Positions 12,945-21,792 are shown, counted from the stretch's first letter. The stretch: DNA of 64,000 bases from Rhodoferax sp. (GCA_024235935.1 JACKLL010000003.1:232664-296663); one strand, 5' to 3'. The notes: a model not told the origin generated them from the letters alone. Translations and numbers: made by a program.

Positions 12945-14501
12945 ATGGCACGCAGGAGATTCGAGATGCATCACTACCGACAAGCCCTGCTGCGCATGCG
13001 CCAGGGCGATTCCGACCGCGAGATCGCCACCGCCCGTGTGATGGGCCGGCGTTCTGCAGCGCGGCTGCGAGAGCTGGCAATGCAGAGCAACTGGCTCGAC
13101 CCTACCGTGGGCCTGCCAGAAGACGGTGCCATAGCCAGCGCGCTGGGCGCGCCCAAACGCGCCAGCAGCACTGTCTCGGGTCTGGAGCTTCACCGCTCCC
13201 GCATCCAGGCCTGGTTCGAGCAGGGTGTCTCGGGCGTGGCCATGTGCGCGGCGCTCAAACGCGAGCACGGCTGGAATGGCAGCTACTCCGCGGTTCGGCG
13301 CATCCTGGCCGACATCCGGGAGCAGGTGCCGGCCGACATCACCTGCCGATTGCACTTTGATCCGGCCGAAGCCGTTCAGGTGGACTTTGGCGCCGGCCCG
13401 ATGCTCGAACACCCCGATGGCGTGCTCAAACGCACCTGGGCGTTCGTCATGACCCTGTGCTTCTCGCGCCACCAGTATGTGGAGTTCGTCTGGGACCAGA
13501 CGGTGGCCACCTGGTTGGGATGCCACCGGCGGGCCTTCGAGTGGTTTGCCGCCGTGCCCACTCGCGTGATCATCGACAACGCCAAGTGCGCCATCACCAA
13601 GGCCTGCATCCACGACCCCACGGTGCAGCGCGCCTATGCCCAGTGCGCCGAAGGCTACGGTTTCAAGATTGACGCCTGCCCTCCGCATGACCCGCAGAAG
13701 AAGGGGATCGTGGAGTCCGGGGTCAAGTACGTCAAGGGAAACTTCCTGGCGCTGCGCAGCTTCCGCGATCTGGCCGATCTCAATGCGCAGGCCCGCGCCT
13801 GGGTGATGAACGAGGCCGGTATCCGCAATCATGGAACCACCCGGCGTGCCCCGCTGGACTTGTTCGAGATTGAGCGGCCACTGATGCAAGCGCTGCCGGC
13901 CATCGCGCCGGATCTGGGCACCTGGCACCGGGTGACGGTGCACCGGGACTGCCATGTCAAGTTCGACTACCGGCTGTACTCGGCTCCCTTCACGCTGGTG
14001 GGCAAGGTGCTGTGGCTGCGTGCCACCGATGGCGCCGTGGCACTGTATGAGGACTACCGCCACGTTGCCACCCATGCCAAGGGGCTTCGCCCAGGTGAGC
14101 GGCGCACCGTGCGCGAGCACCTGCCACCCAAGGCCCAGGCCTTCTTCGCCCATGACCGGCTCTGGCTGGCCGAGCAGGCCCAGCGCGTCGGGGAGGCCTG
14201 TGCACAGTTGATCGAGTTGCTGCTGGCAGACCGGGTGCTGGAACGATTGCGAGCCGCCCAAGGTGTCATCGGTTTGCGCAAAACCTATGGACCGGATCGC
14301 CTGGAGGCGGCCTGTGCCCGAGCGCTGGCCCATGACAGTCCGTACTACCGCACCGTCAAGACGATCCTGGCCACCGGAGCAGACAGGTCGCCTTTGAGCG
14401 AGCCCGTTACCCCGGCGGCATACGCCGGCGCGCGCTTTGCCCGTGATGCGGCCAGCCTGTTTGCCGAGTCCCCATCCCCGCAGCAGGATTTGCTGCATTA
14501 A
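12945..14501 (+). CDS. istA: IS21-family transposase IstA
   Basis: This 518-residue protein has an N-terminal helix-turn-helix region (MRQGDSDREIATARVMGRRS) and an rve-type integrase core. The acidic residues are visible in VQVDFGAGPM, VIIDNAKCAI and KKGIVESGVKYVKGNF (D-D-E). It cuts and joins the element ends during transposition, together with the ATPase IstB encoded 20 bp downstream. Length and motifs are those of a full protein. Codon use fits the high-GC host. Confidence 0.95.
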   Translation: MARRRFEMHHYRQALLRMRQGDSDREIATARVMGRRSAARLRELAMQSNWLDPTVGLPEDGAIASALGAPKRASSTVSGLELHRSRIQAWFEQGVSGVAMCAALKREHGWNGSYSAVRRILADIREQVPADITCRLHFDPAEAVQVDFGAGPMLEHPDGVLKRTWAFVMTLCFSRHQYVEFVWDQTVATWLGCHRRAFEWFAAVPTRVIIDNAKCAITKACIHDPTVQRAYAQCAEGYGFKIDACPPHDPQKKGIVESGVKYVKGNFLALRSFRDLADLNAQARAWVMNEAGIRNHGTTRRAPLDLFEIERPLMQALPAIAPDLGTWHRVTVHRDCHVKFDYRLYSAPFTLVGKVLWLRATDGAVALYEDYRHVATHAKGLRPGERRTVREHLPPKAQAFFAHDRLWLAEQAQRVGEACAQLIELLLADRVLERLRAAQGVIGLRKTYGPDRLEAACARALAHDSPYYRTVKTILATGADRSPLSEPVTPAAYAGARFARDAASLFAESPSPQQDLLH

Positions 14502-14521
14502 CCCCCAAGGAGTTTGACTGT

Positions 14522-15313
14522 ATGAATCCCATTCCTGAGCTATCGCCTCAGCTGAAGCAGCTGCGCCTGTCTGGCATTCTGGACTCGCTCGAAGCACGCA
14601 ACCGCCAGGCCATCGAGGCCAAGCTGGCCTACACCGAGTTCCTGGCCCTGCTCATCGGCGATGAGGTCGCCCGGCGCGAGCAGAAGAAGTTCAGCTCGCG
14701 CTTACGCCGAGCGCAGTTCCGCACCACCAAGACGCTGGAGCAATTCGACTTCGAGCGGCTGCCCCAGCTCAACCGCTCCCTGGTCCACGATCTGGCCACC
14801 GGGCGCTACCTGCAAGAGAAGGCGCCGGTGCTGATCGTGGGGCCGTGCGGCACGGGCAAGAGCCATCTGGCCCAGGCCCTGGGGCACTGCGCCGTTCGCC
14901 AGGGGGTCGATGTGATGTTCACCACCTGCGCCGGCTTGACGCAAAGTCTCAATGCCGCGCGCGCCACCGGTGGCTACGAACGCCGGCTCGCAGCGCTGGC
15001 CCGGGTGCAACTGTTGATCATTGATGACTTCGGCCTGAAGCCGCTACGCGCTCCGGCCGACGAAGACCTGCATGACCTGATCGCCGAGCGCTACGAGCAG
15101 ACCTCCACCATCGTGACCAGCAACCTGGACTTCCCCGAATGGGATCAGGCGTTTCCAGCCAACCGGCTCCTGGCATCGGCCAGCCTGGACCGGCTGCGCC
15201 ACAACGCCTACTGTCTTGTGTTGGACGGCATGTCGTACCGTGCACCGAAGTTGTTGCCCGCAAATACCAAGTCCGCGGTCACCCAAAAGGCTGCAAAATC
15301 CACCCTTGTCTAA
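14522..15313 (+). CDS. istB: IS21-family ATPase helper IstB
   Basis: This 263-residue AAA+ ATPase of the DnaC/IstB type has Walker A GPCGTGKSHLA near residue 100 and Walker B LLIIDDFGLKPL. It has the conserved end region DRLRHNAYCLVLDGMSYR. IstB selects target DNA and stimulates IstA. An AAGGAG site lies just before the ATG at 14522, and the gene follows istA in one operon. Confidence 0.95.
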   Translation: MNPIPELSPQLKQLRLSGILDSLEARNRQAIEAKLAYTEFLALLIGDEVARREQKKFSSRLRRAQFRTTKTLEQFDFERLPQLNRSLVHDLATGRYLQEKAPVLIVGPCGTGKSHLAQALGHCAVRQGVDVMFTTCAGLTQSLNAARATGGYERRLAALARVQLLIIDDFGLKPLRAPADEDLHDLIAERYEQTSTIVTSNLDFPEWDQAFPANRLLASASLDRLRHNAYCLVLDGMSYRAPKLLPANTKSAVTQKAAKSTLV

Positions 15314-15397
15314 CCCCTTCGCGATGACCGTTTAACCCACCTGCAACTGGCTCCAATACGCCGGACATCGGTGGCTCCATTACGGCGGTCCGTGACA

Positions 15398-15438
15398 ATG
15401 CCGTTTTGGCTTGACTCTGTGGACGTTTCCTCGGTCAT
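15398..15438 (-). pseudogene. Detached 5' end of the giant ATPase gene
   Basis: ATG at 15438 is preceded on the minus strand by a GGGAG Shine-Dalgarno sequence and encodes MTEETSTESSQNG plus two bases. It then meets the IS21 element. Joining it to 12737 after removal of one ATGCC copy restores the ATPase frame exactly. In the present sequence this start leads into the IS instead. The first five bases (15398..15402) are the right copy of the target duplication. Confidence 0.88.
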
Positions 15439-15565
15439 CTCGGCGTCTCCCTGAATTCGTGCTTGTGTACGCGGCTTGCAGTCTAACTGCCACAGACTGA
15501 TTGAATTGCCCTTAGTTGAGTGGCTGTTTCAGCCATCCCATGCCTCAGCCTGGTCGTCGGTTTCG

Positions 15566-15985
15566 CTATGCCGGTGTGCATGTGTTTGATCTTTCAAGTA
15601 CTGGGGCGCACATGTGTTTCTCGGAGGTTAACGCTGGCGTTGCGACGTAGGCGCGGGAGCTGGTGTCGTACTCCAGGGTGCCATGGGCCAGCTCTGTGTA
15701 GCGCGCAATATCAGTGGACGCCTGGGTGACCGAGATTTTGAAAAAAACGGTCACGTCACGGCGGTTAATCCTACCGCCCCACTGCAGGCGGAAGTCGATG
15801 AACTGCAACCTGTGCCCCTGGCTCCACTTGACCGGGCCCGCGTCGGTGTCCTCTTCGTGAGTCGAGGTCTCGCCCGGACGCTTAGCCGAGCGCAACGCAG
15901 CGGTTGATGCCGCGTCCGCCTCGGATAGCGGGCCAGCGGCCTGGTCGTGGTCAGCGGCTCTGGGGCGGAAGATTCGACTCGGCAT
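15566..15985 (-). pseudogene. Truncated WYL regulator, DNA-binding half only
   Basis: The 139-residue frame begins MPSRIF and is closely similar to the N-terminal ~125 residues of the WYL regulator at 4129..5133. VKWSQGHRLQFIDFRLQWGG and the following winged-helix block line up without gaps. After YVATPAL the similarity stops abruptly, near 15625, and a short unrelated tail runs to the stop. The WYL and C-terminal domains are missing. It may be a dead remnant, or it may still bind DNA as a stand-alone winged helix. It lies between the giant ATPase gene and the divergent MBL gene. Confidence 0.8.
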
Positions 15986-16041
15986 TGGGTCAGTATATTT
16001 TGTTGACTAGCATATAAAGTATTCGTATAATTACTATACTG
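15983..16041 (+). promoter_or_regulatory. Operator O2 with strong sigma-70 promoter for the MBL operon
   Basis: The half-sites CAGTATA (15991..15997) and TATACTG (16035..16041) form a perfect 7-bp inverted repeat with a 37-bp spacer, the same spacing as at 5131..5189. Between them, on the plus strand, lie TTGACT (16003..16008) and TATAAT (16026..16031) with a 17-bp gap, a near-consensus sigma-70 promoter. The right half-site sits at the expected transcription start. Minus-strand TATACT (15997..15992) faces the truncated WYL gene. The layout fits a repressor that bridges both half-sites and blocks transcription in both directions. Confidence 0.7.
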
Positions 16042-16110
16042 GCAAATGTGCTGATCTGAAAAAACTGGCGGATCAAAGCTTCAATTCAACCAACACTCAG
16101 AGGAATACCC

Positions 16111-17025
16111 ATGTCAATTGTCAAAAGCTTCGCCGTCGGCAACGGCGACATGTTCTACATCGTGCACAACAGCGACAATTTCACTATCATCGACTGCAAT
16201 GTCAATTCAGAGACCGCTGTCGAACGCATAGATGAGCTGAAGTTGAAATCGCAGCACAAGGGCATCACCCGCTTCATCTCGACGCACCCCGATCAGGACC
16301 ACCTTGGCGGCATCGAGTTGCTGGACGGTGCGATGCCGATTGCCAACTTCTACGTCGTGAAGAACCAGGCGATCAAGTCGGATGACACCGAATCGTTCAA
16401 GCACTACTGCAAGCTCCGCGACGATCCTGCCAAGGCCTTCTACGTCTACAAAGGCTGCACCCGCAAGTGGATGAATCAGACTGACGATACGCGCGGTTCG
16501 TCGGGCGTCAACATCCTGTGGCCGGACGTCAACAATCCCGACTTCAAGGACGCCCTGGAGGTGTGCAACGAAGGGGGGAGTCCCAACAACATTTCTGCTG
16601 TGGTGCGGTACGCCCTGGAAGGCGGCGCCACGGTCATGTGGTTGGGTGATCTCGAAACCGATTTCATGGAGGAGATCGCCGACCACATCGTTCTGGAGAA
16701 AACGACCATCGTCTTCGCTTCCCATCATGGTCGTGCCTCCGGAAAGATCCCGGACTCGTGGCTGGAGAAGCTGGATCCCCAAATCATCGTGATCGGCGAG
16801 GCGCCATCGCGGCACCTGCACTACTACACCGGCTACAAGACGATCACGCAGAACCGGGCTGGCGACATCACGATGGAACTGGTCGAAAACAAGGTTCACT
16901 TTTACGTCTCAAAACCCGAGTACAAGCGGAGCGATTTGAAGGACGAAGGGGCAGACACATTCGACAACTACATCGGCAGCATCGAGGTTGAAACCGAGTA
17001 CACGTTGGAGCGAGCCGCGGCATGA
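16111..17025 (+). CDS. ComEC-like metallo-beta-lactamase-fold protein
   Basis: This 304-residue protein has the metal-binding signature H59-x-D-x-D63-H64 in ISTHPDQDHLGG, then MWLGDLE and FASHHGRASG. This is the pattern of the MBL domain found in ComEC/Rec2 and related nucleases. There is no signal peptide, so it is probably cytoplasmic. The start at 16111 has AGAGGA upstream. It shares an ATGA stop-start overlap with the membrane protein that follows, so the two are translationally coupled. The strong promoter at 16003..16031 drives the pair and is probably repressed by the WYL protein. The inferred role is a metal-dependent nuclease or phosphodiesterase acting with a membrane partner. The substrate is unknown. 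Confidence 0.85.
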   Translation: MSIVKSFAVGNGDMFYIVHNSDNFTIIDCNVNSETAVERIDELKLKSQHKGITRFISTHPDQDHLGGIELLDGAMPIANFYVVKNQAIKSDDTESFKHYCKLRDDPAKAFYVYKGCTRKWMNQTDDTRGSSGVNILWPDVNNPDFKDALEVCNEGGSPNNISAVVRYALEGGATVMWLGDLETDFMEEIADHIVLEKTTIVFASHHGRASGKIPDSWLEKLDPQIIVIGEAPSRHLHYYTGYKTITQNRAGDITMELVENKVHFYVSKPEYKRSDLKDEGADTFDNYIGSIEVETEYTLERAAA

Positions 17026-17834
17026 GCAGCAGCGAATTGACGATGCGTCTCGGCCTCGACAAGATCTTGGATCCGTACGACCTGACCGCGCGCCTGTTGC
17101 CAGGGCTGCTGGTGCTTTTACCGGCGATCTTGTGCTTCGCGGTCCTGTATGGCGCCAAGAGCCCTATTGCTGTTGCCTTGGGTTCTGTACTCGCTACCTG
17201 CGGCGGCCCGTACCTGTTGTCCAGCTTCGTGCGGACCTGGGGTCAACGCGCACAGGACCGGCTCTTTCGGCAGTGGGGCGGTCAGCCTACGACCCTCTTG
17301 CTACGGCGTCGCCACGGCCACTTACCGCCGCTGACGAAGGACCGCTACTGCGAGCTGGCGGCGTCGCGCTTGGGAATCGCATTGCCAACTGTTGGCGAAG
17401 AAGAGGGTGACCCTGCAAAGGCCGATCAGGCCTACGTTGCGGCGGCCGATGCGCTGCGCCCGCTCACAAATGATCGGAGGGCGTTTCCCTTTGTCTTCAA
17501 GGAGCTCGTTGCCTACGGCTTCAATCGCAACGCCCATGGCTCGCGCTGGGTCGGCTTGGCCGTTGCTGCCGCGGCTGTGGTGACGGCATTGACGCACGCT
17601 GGGGTAGTGCATTTTCGGCCGCCATATTGGACAAGCGTGGATCTGGATACCTCGCATATCGTCGTGCTGATTGTCGCCGCCGGGTTTGCATGCCTGTGGT
17701 GCTTTCACTTTACGGCGCAGACAGTTCAACAAGCTGGCTTTAGCTATGCGAAGCGACTTTGGGAGGCGCTCGAAAAGTTGCCGAAGAAGTCCATGCGTTT
17801 GAGGGCGGCCCGCACGCAAGTGGGCGATTGCTAG
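17022..17834 (+). CDS. Membrane protein coupled to the MBL gene, about four TM segments
   Basis: This 270-residue protein has two hydrophobic segments near the N-terminus (LLPGLLVLLPAILCFAVLY and the following AVALGSVLATCGGPYLL region). A charged cytoplasmic loop of ~100 residues follows, then two more segments (VGLAVAAAAVVTALTHA, IVVLIVAAGFACLWCF) and a basic tail. I do not recognise the family. The ATGA overlap with the MBL gene shows a two-gene unit. Known defence pairs of a soluble sensor or nuclease with a membrane effector suggest membrane damage or anchoring, but this is inference only. Confidence 0.8.
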   Translation: MSSSELTMRLGLDKILDPYDLTARLLPGLLVLLPAILCFAVLYGAKSPIAVALGSVLATCGGPYLLSSFVRTWGQRAQDRLFRQWGGQPTTLLLRRRHGHLPPLTKDRYCELAASRLGIALPTVGEEEGDPAKADQAYVAAADALRPLTNDRRAFPFVFKELVAYGFNRNAHGSRWVGLAVAAAAVVTALTHAGVVHFRPPYWTSVDLDTSHIVVLIVAAGFACLWCFHFTAQTVQQAGFSYAKRLWEALEKLPKKSMRLRAARTQVGDC

Positions 17835-18866
17835 CCCCGGACATTTCTTTAGTAAAGACCACCAAGATTCGGATCTGGCAGTCTCGGCCGCCATCTTCTT
17901 GAGCGTCTCGCGCTCGCACGACACATGTTCACCGCGCTGTTAAAACCGGCTACGGCCCGCGCCCGCAAACAGCGCATTGGCTTCGTCGGGGTACCCTCAT
18001 CGAAGTCTCGGTTGTGTTGCAGTTGGTTTTCGTCCTTTTTCTGTCTGGATGTCGTCCCTGGTAACCGTTCGTTGCGCTGGTGTGATGATTTCAGATCAGT
18101 GTTTCTGTCCGTCCCGAACGCCGGAGCGTTGCAGGAACTGCGAGGGACACGGGACACCACTCCCGTTTTGTGCCGAAGTCATCCAATGGCCTCCGCGGCA
18201 CGCGGCTTGGCTTCGATGGCGCCTTGCTGTTGCAAGTCGGTCCATCAAGATGAGCCATTTTCCCAAGGCTCTGGGCGCGCCAGATGGCGCTCCGGCGGAC
18301 GTAGCCCACGGGGAGCGGGCGGGTAGCAGATCGCGTTGCACGGTCTGCGGTATTGACGCGTGGTGAGCCCGTCACTTGGGGCCGTCACCAGCGCCAGTGC
18401 CCTCCAACCCTTGTCGGCTGGGGCATTTCGCGCGACGTCACTACCGGCTGGTGCCCGTAGTGACGACGCGAACGGTTGGCGCAGAGCATGACCAGAGAGG
18501 TCAGTTGGCGCGGATGTTTGACGGTGCCGATCGCTCGGCGTCTTTGGCGTTCGCCACGGGGATCTCCGGCCTGAAGGCCGCCGGCTCGCTGGAGATGTAG
18601 CCGGCTTGGGCGATGCACTGACGGGCATCAATCGGGCTGACACAGCCAACGTGTGAACACGTGGCTGAACTATAGCGCCGGGGCGATCGCTGGCGCAAGT
18701 GGCAAATGCAATGGCCATCGGCGTGCGAAGCCGGAAAGCGGCAACGTCGTGCGTCCAGATCCGACACTCTCCGAAGCAAATCCGTATTCCTTGTGCAGGG
18801 CCACGGCAGATCAAAGACGCTCATTCCGGCTGGCCCGCATTCAACCACTTCCAGGAGCTGACGGAC
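17835..18866. other. Gene-free stretch between the defence cargo and the AlpA gene
   Basis: About 1 kb has no convincing coding frame. Frames on both strands here are short, poor in initiation signals and of atypical composition. The only structure I see is the 9-bp inverted repeat at 18436..18465. It may hold regulatory sequence for alpA or decayed island DNA. Confidence 0.5.
18436..18465. repeat. Inverted repeat, 9-bp arms
   Basis: CGTCACTAC (18436..18444) and GTAGTGACG (18457..18465) are perfect arms with a 12-base spacer and no T-run, so this is not a terminator. It lies about 400 bp before alpA and could be a protein-binding site. Confidence 0.5.
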
Positions 18867-19094
18867 ATGCATAGCAAGATTTCGAAAGAACCCACTATCC
18901 TTCGCCGCCCGCAGGTGCAGCAGCGCACGGGCCTGTCGCGCAGTACGCTGTACCAGTACATCAGGGACGGCGAGTTTCCCGCATCCATTTCACTGGGCCC
19001 GCGTGCGGTGGGCTGGCTCGAATCGGACGTGAGCGACTGGATTTCCGCACGGGTGAAGCTCACCCACCAAGGCCAACAGCCCGCCGCCCGCTGA
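18867..19094 (+). CDS. AlpA-family excisionase/regulator
   Basis: This 75-residue protein carries the AlpA (MerR-like winged-helix) pattern LRRPQVQQRTGLSRSTLYQY, then FPASISLGPRAVGWLESDV and DWISARV. AlpA proteins act as activators of integrase genes or as excisionases in P4-like elements. The start ATG has AGGAG 8-9 bases upstream. An upstream in-frame extension lacks such a site. The primase-like gene begins 9 bp after its stop. Confidence 0.92.
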   Translation: MHSKISKEPTILRRPQVQQRTGLSRSTLYQYIRDGEFPASISLGPRAVGWLESDVSDWISARVKLTHQGQQPAAR

Positions 19095-19103
19095 GGGTTG
19101 GTG

Positions 19104-21629
19104 ATGGAGCAGGATCGATCGGGGCGCGGGCCGCCGCAGCAGGCACTGGCACGCCATGGAGTGGGCGCCGACGCCCAGGCCACCCTTGATGAATTTCGTG
19201 CTGCACTGATCGCACGCAACATCATTCCGCCCGACCCCATCGTGGCCGATGGGCAACTGCACCGCTGCAATGCGGCCGGTGCGCGTGGCCGGGGCGACGC
19301 CGCCTACCTACTGCATCTCGATAGCACGCCCGCCGGCGGATTCGAGAACTGGCGCGACGGACTGGGCTGGGAAACCTGGCGCCACGACTCCGGCCTGGTA
19401 GCGACGCCTGCCGAGCGACAGAGGCTGTCGCGCCTGTCGATCGCCGCGAAGGCTGCGCGTGACGACTCAGCCTGCCAGCGCCACGAGAAGGCGCGGCAGG
19501 TCGCCGAACGGATCTGGGCTGCGTCACGGCTTGCACCACCCGACCATCCATACCTTGTTCGCAAGGCTGTGGATGCGCATGGCATGCGTGTTTACAAAGG
19601 CGTGCTGGTCGTGCCCGTGCGGGATCTGGCCGGCGTGCTGCACAGCCTGCAGTTCATCAGTCCCGGAGGTGTGAAGCGCTTTCTTCAGGCTGGCCGCGTC
19701 CACGGGTTGTGTTGTTGGGTAGGCCCCCTCCCGGAATCAACGGGGAGCACGCCTTTCACGGTCTGCATTGCAGAAGGATTCGCCACTGGCGCCAGTCTGC
19801 ACGAGGCCTCGGGTCACGCCGTAGCCATCGCCTTCCATGCCGGCAACCTCGGCCCTGTGGCGTCTGCAATACGGGCACGATACCGAGGTGCGCGTATCGT
19901 CGTGGGCGCTGACGATGACGTAAACACCCCTGGCAACCCAGGACGGACCCTGGCACGGGAAGCGGCGCGCCAGGTGGACGGCTGGCTCGCCGTGCCGGAC
20001 TTCGGTGACGCCCGGCCAGCAGATGCCACCGACTTCAACGACCTGCACCGCTTGCGCGGCCTGTCCGCAGTGCTGACAAGCCTGAACGATGCCGCAGCAC
20101 CCGCGTCACCGTCGAGCAGCGATGCAGCACCGGTAACCGACGTGTCCACCGAATGGACAGACCGCGAGCCACTGACTTCGCTGATTGATGGATTGCCATA
20201 CCCGACCGACGCGCTGCCCCCGCTGCTGCGTGACGCCATTGAGGAGGCGCAGGCATTCGTACAGTCGCCCGCCGCGCTGGTGGCCTGCTCAGCCCTTTCT
20301 GCCTTGTCGCTGGCGGCCCAAGGGCTGGCTAATGTCCGGCGCGACCACCAGCTCGTCGGCCCAGTGTCGCTGTACCTGTTGGCGGTGGCCGAGTCCGGAG
20401 AACGCAAGACCACTTGCGACCGCATTTTCGGCGCCGCGCTGCGCGGCTGGGAGCGCGACCGGGCGGCAGCTTGCGCGCCCGGCGTCGCGGCACATGAGGC
20501 TGCGCTCGCCAGTGCCGAGGCCAAACGCGCAGGCTTGCTGGAGGCGATCAAGCGCAAGCGGCGCGACATGCAGGAAACGACAGAGGAAGACGCCGCACTC
20601 GAAGAACTGGCAATGCATGCTCCGGTGCCAGTGGCAGTGCCACGCCTGCTCTACGCCGATGCCACCCCCGAGGCGCTGTCGCATGCGCTGGCCACCGGCT
20701 GGCCGAGCGCAGCGGTGCTTTCCGCTGAAGCCGGCGCAGTGTTTGGCTCCCACGGCATGGGCTACGAGACTATTTTGCGCAACCTGGCGCTGCTCAATGT
20801 GTTCTGGGACGGTGGCGAGATCGCGGTCGACCGACGCAGCAAGTCGTCGTTCCAACTGCGGGACCGTCGGTTGACCTTTGGTGTCATGGTTCAACCGGAG
20901 GCCTGGCGCGGATTCATGGCACGGGCGGGTGCACTGCCCCGTGGCACGGGGTTCATTGCCCGATTTCTGATCGCCTGGCCAGCGAGCACACAAGGCCAGC
21001 GTTTGTATCGACCCGCGCCAGCAGAGATGCCAGCCGTTGAACGGTTCAATCGACGGATCCGGGAATTACTCGACATGCCGTTGACCACCGATGCGAATGG
21101 GGGTCTTGTTCCGACGGTGCTGGATCTGTCCTCGTCGGCACACGCGGCATGGGTACAGGCCCACGACACCATCGAGCGTGAGCTCGGCAGCGATGGCAGC
21201 TACGCACCCGTCCGGGATGTGGCGGCCAAGGCGGCAGAGAACATCGCGCGGCTGGCCGCCCTGCTGCATCTGCTGGACCACGGCCCGGCGGGCACCATCA
21301 GCCGGGCTTGCGTCGAATGCGCGACGCAACTCGTCGTGTGGCATCTGCAGGAAGCCCATCGCCTGCTGGGCGACCTGGACGCTCCGCCCGCGTTATCGGC
21401 CGCGATCCGATTCGACGCCTGGTTGTGCAGCGAAGCCCAGCGCACTGGCGACGGCCGAATACCGACTACGCGGGTGTACCGGTACGGTCCGGGCTGCGTC
21501 CGCGACAACAAGGACCTGAAGGAAGCACTTGCGCTGTTGGCCGAGCATGGCCGCGCGCGTCTGGAGGAGGACGGGCGGCGGCGCTTTGTGGTGGTGAATC
21601 CGGCGCTTTACGACAAGCTGATCGATTGA
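19104..21629 (+). CDS. Toprim/DUF3987 primase-helicase-like replication protein of the island
   Basis: This 841-residue protein has an N-terminal primase-like part with Toprim motifs (CIAEGFATGAS with the catalytic Glu, and VVGADDDVNTPGN with the acidic cluster). A DUF3987 ATPase part follows, with the P-loop AVAESGERKTTCDRIF and a middle coiled-coil insert (AEAKRAGLLEAIKRKRRDMQ). Proteins of this build are the replication initiators of many integrative elements and satellites. I chose ATG 19104; TTG and GTG codons just before it are possible. It is co-transcribed with alpA. A large inverted repeat follows the stop and may be the cognate origin. Confidence 0.88.
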   Translation: MEQDRSGRGPPQQALARHGVGADAQATLDEFRAALIARNIIPPDPIVADGQLHRCNAAGARGRGDAAYLLHLDSTPAGGFENWRDGLGWETWRHDSGLVATPAERQRLSRLSIAAKAARDDSACQRHEKARQVAERIWAASRLAPPDHPYLVRKAVDAHGMRVYKGVLVVPVRDLAGVLHSLQFISPGGVKRFLQAGRVHGLCCWVGPLPESTGSTPFTVCIAEGFATGASLHEASGHAVAIAFHAGNLGPVASAIRARYRGARIVVGADDDVNTPGNPGRTLAREAARQVDGWLAVPDFGDARPADATDFNDLHRLRGLSAVLTSLNDAAAPASPSSSDAAPVTDVSTEWTDREPLTSLIDGLPYPTDALPPLLRDAIEEAQAFVQSPAALVACSALSALSLAAQGLANVRRDHQLVGPVSLYLLAVAESGERKTTCDRIFGAALRGWERDRAAACAPGVAAHEAALASAEAKRAGLLEAIKRKRRDMQETTEEDAALEELAMHAPVPVAVPRLLYADATPEALSHALATGWPSAAVLSAEAGAVFGSHGMGYETILRNLALLNVFWDGGEIAVDRRSKSSFQLRDRRLTFGVMVQPEAWRGFMARAGALPRGTGFIARFLIAWPASTQGQRLYRPAPAEMPAVERFNRRIRELLDMPLTTDANGGLVPTVLDLSSSAHAAWVQAHDTIERELGSDGSYAPVRDVAAKAAENIARLAALLHLLDHGPAGTISRACVECATQLVVWHLQEAHRLLGDLDAPPALSAAIRFDAWLCSEAQRTGDGRIPTTRVYRYGPGCVRDNKDLKEALALLAEHGRARLEEDGRRRFVVVNPALYDKLID

Positions 21630-21668
21630 GCCAGAACCCCGGGGTCCGCCACTCTGCCGGCCCGTGGA

Positions 21669-21757
21669 CCTTGCTGTTCTTGCTGTTCTTGCTGTTTTCG
21701 ACCGGAAAGTGATCTCAGTGGGCCCGTTCAACCGCAAGAACAGCAAGAACAGCAAGG
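21669..21757. repeat. 24-bp perfect inverted repeat made of TTGCTGTTC units
   Basis: The left arm (21669..21692) and right arm (21734..21757) are exact reverse complements, separated by 41 bp. Each arm is itself built of tandem copies of the 9-mer TTGCTGTTC. The repeat lies between the convergent primase-like and integrase genes. It could be an iteron-type replication origin for the excised element or a bidirectional terminator. The repeated 9-mers and the absence of T-runs favour protein-binding sites. Confidence 0.75.
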
Positions 21758-21792
21758 GTGGTGGGGGGTAAACGGCTGGCGAGCCGCGCGAT

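Larger units (their letters stand above)
12743..15397 (+). mobile_element. Complete IS21-family insertion sequence, 2655 bp
   Basis: The ends start TGTCAC and finish GTGACA. The 26-bp terminal inverted repeats (12743..12768 and 15372..15397) match at 21 positions. The 5-bp direct repeat ATGCC flanks both ends. Inside are istA and istB in the usual order, and repeated transposase-binding sites at both ends, as is typical of IS21. Both genes are open and carry their catalytic motifs, so the element looks active. It sits in the 5' end of the giant ATPase gene, in opposite orientation to it. Confidence 0.95.

Noticed and set aside
12735..14597. Long minus-strand frame of 620 codons across the IS
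   Set aside because: It is antisense to istA, which has all transposase motifs. The minus frame has no recognisable domain.
18245..18814. 189-codon minus-strand frame in the gap before alpA
   Set aside because: Composition and lack of an initiation site look like chance; no domain features.
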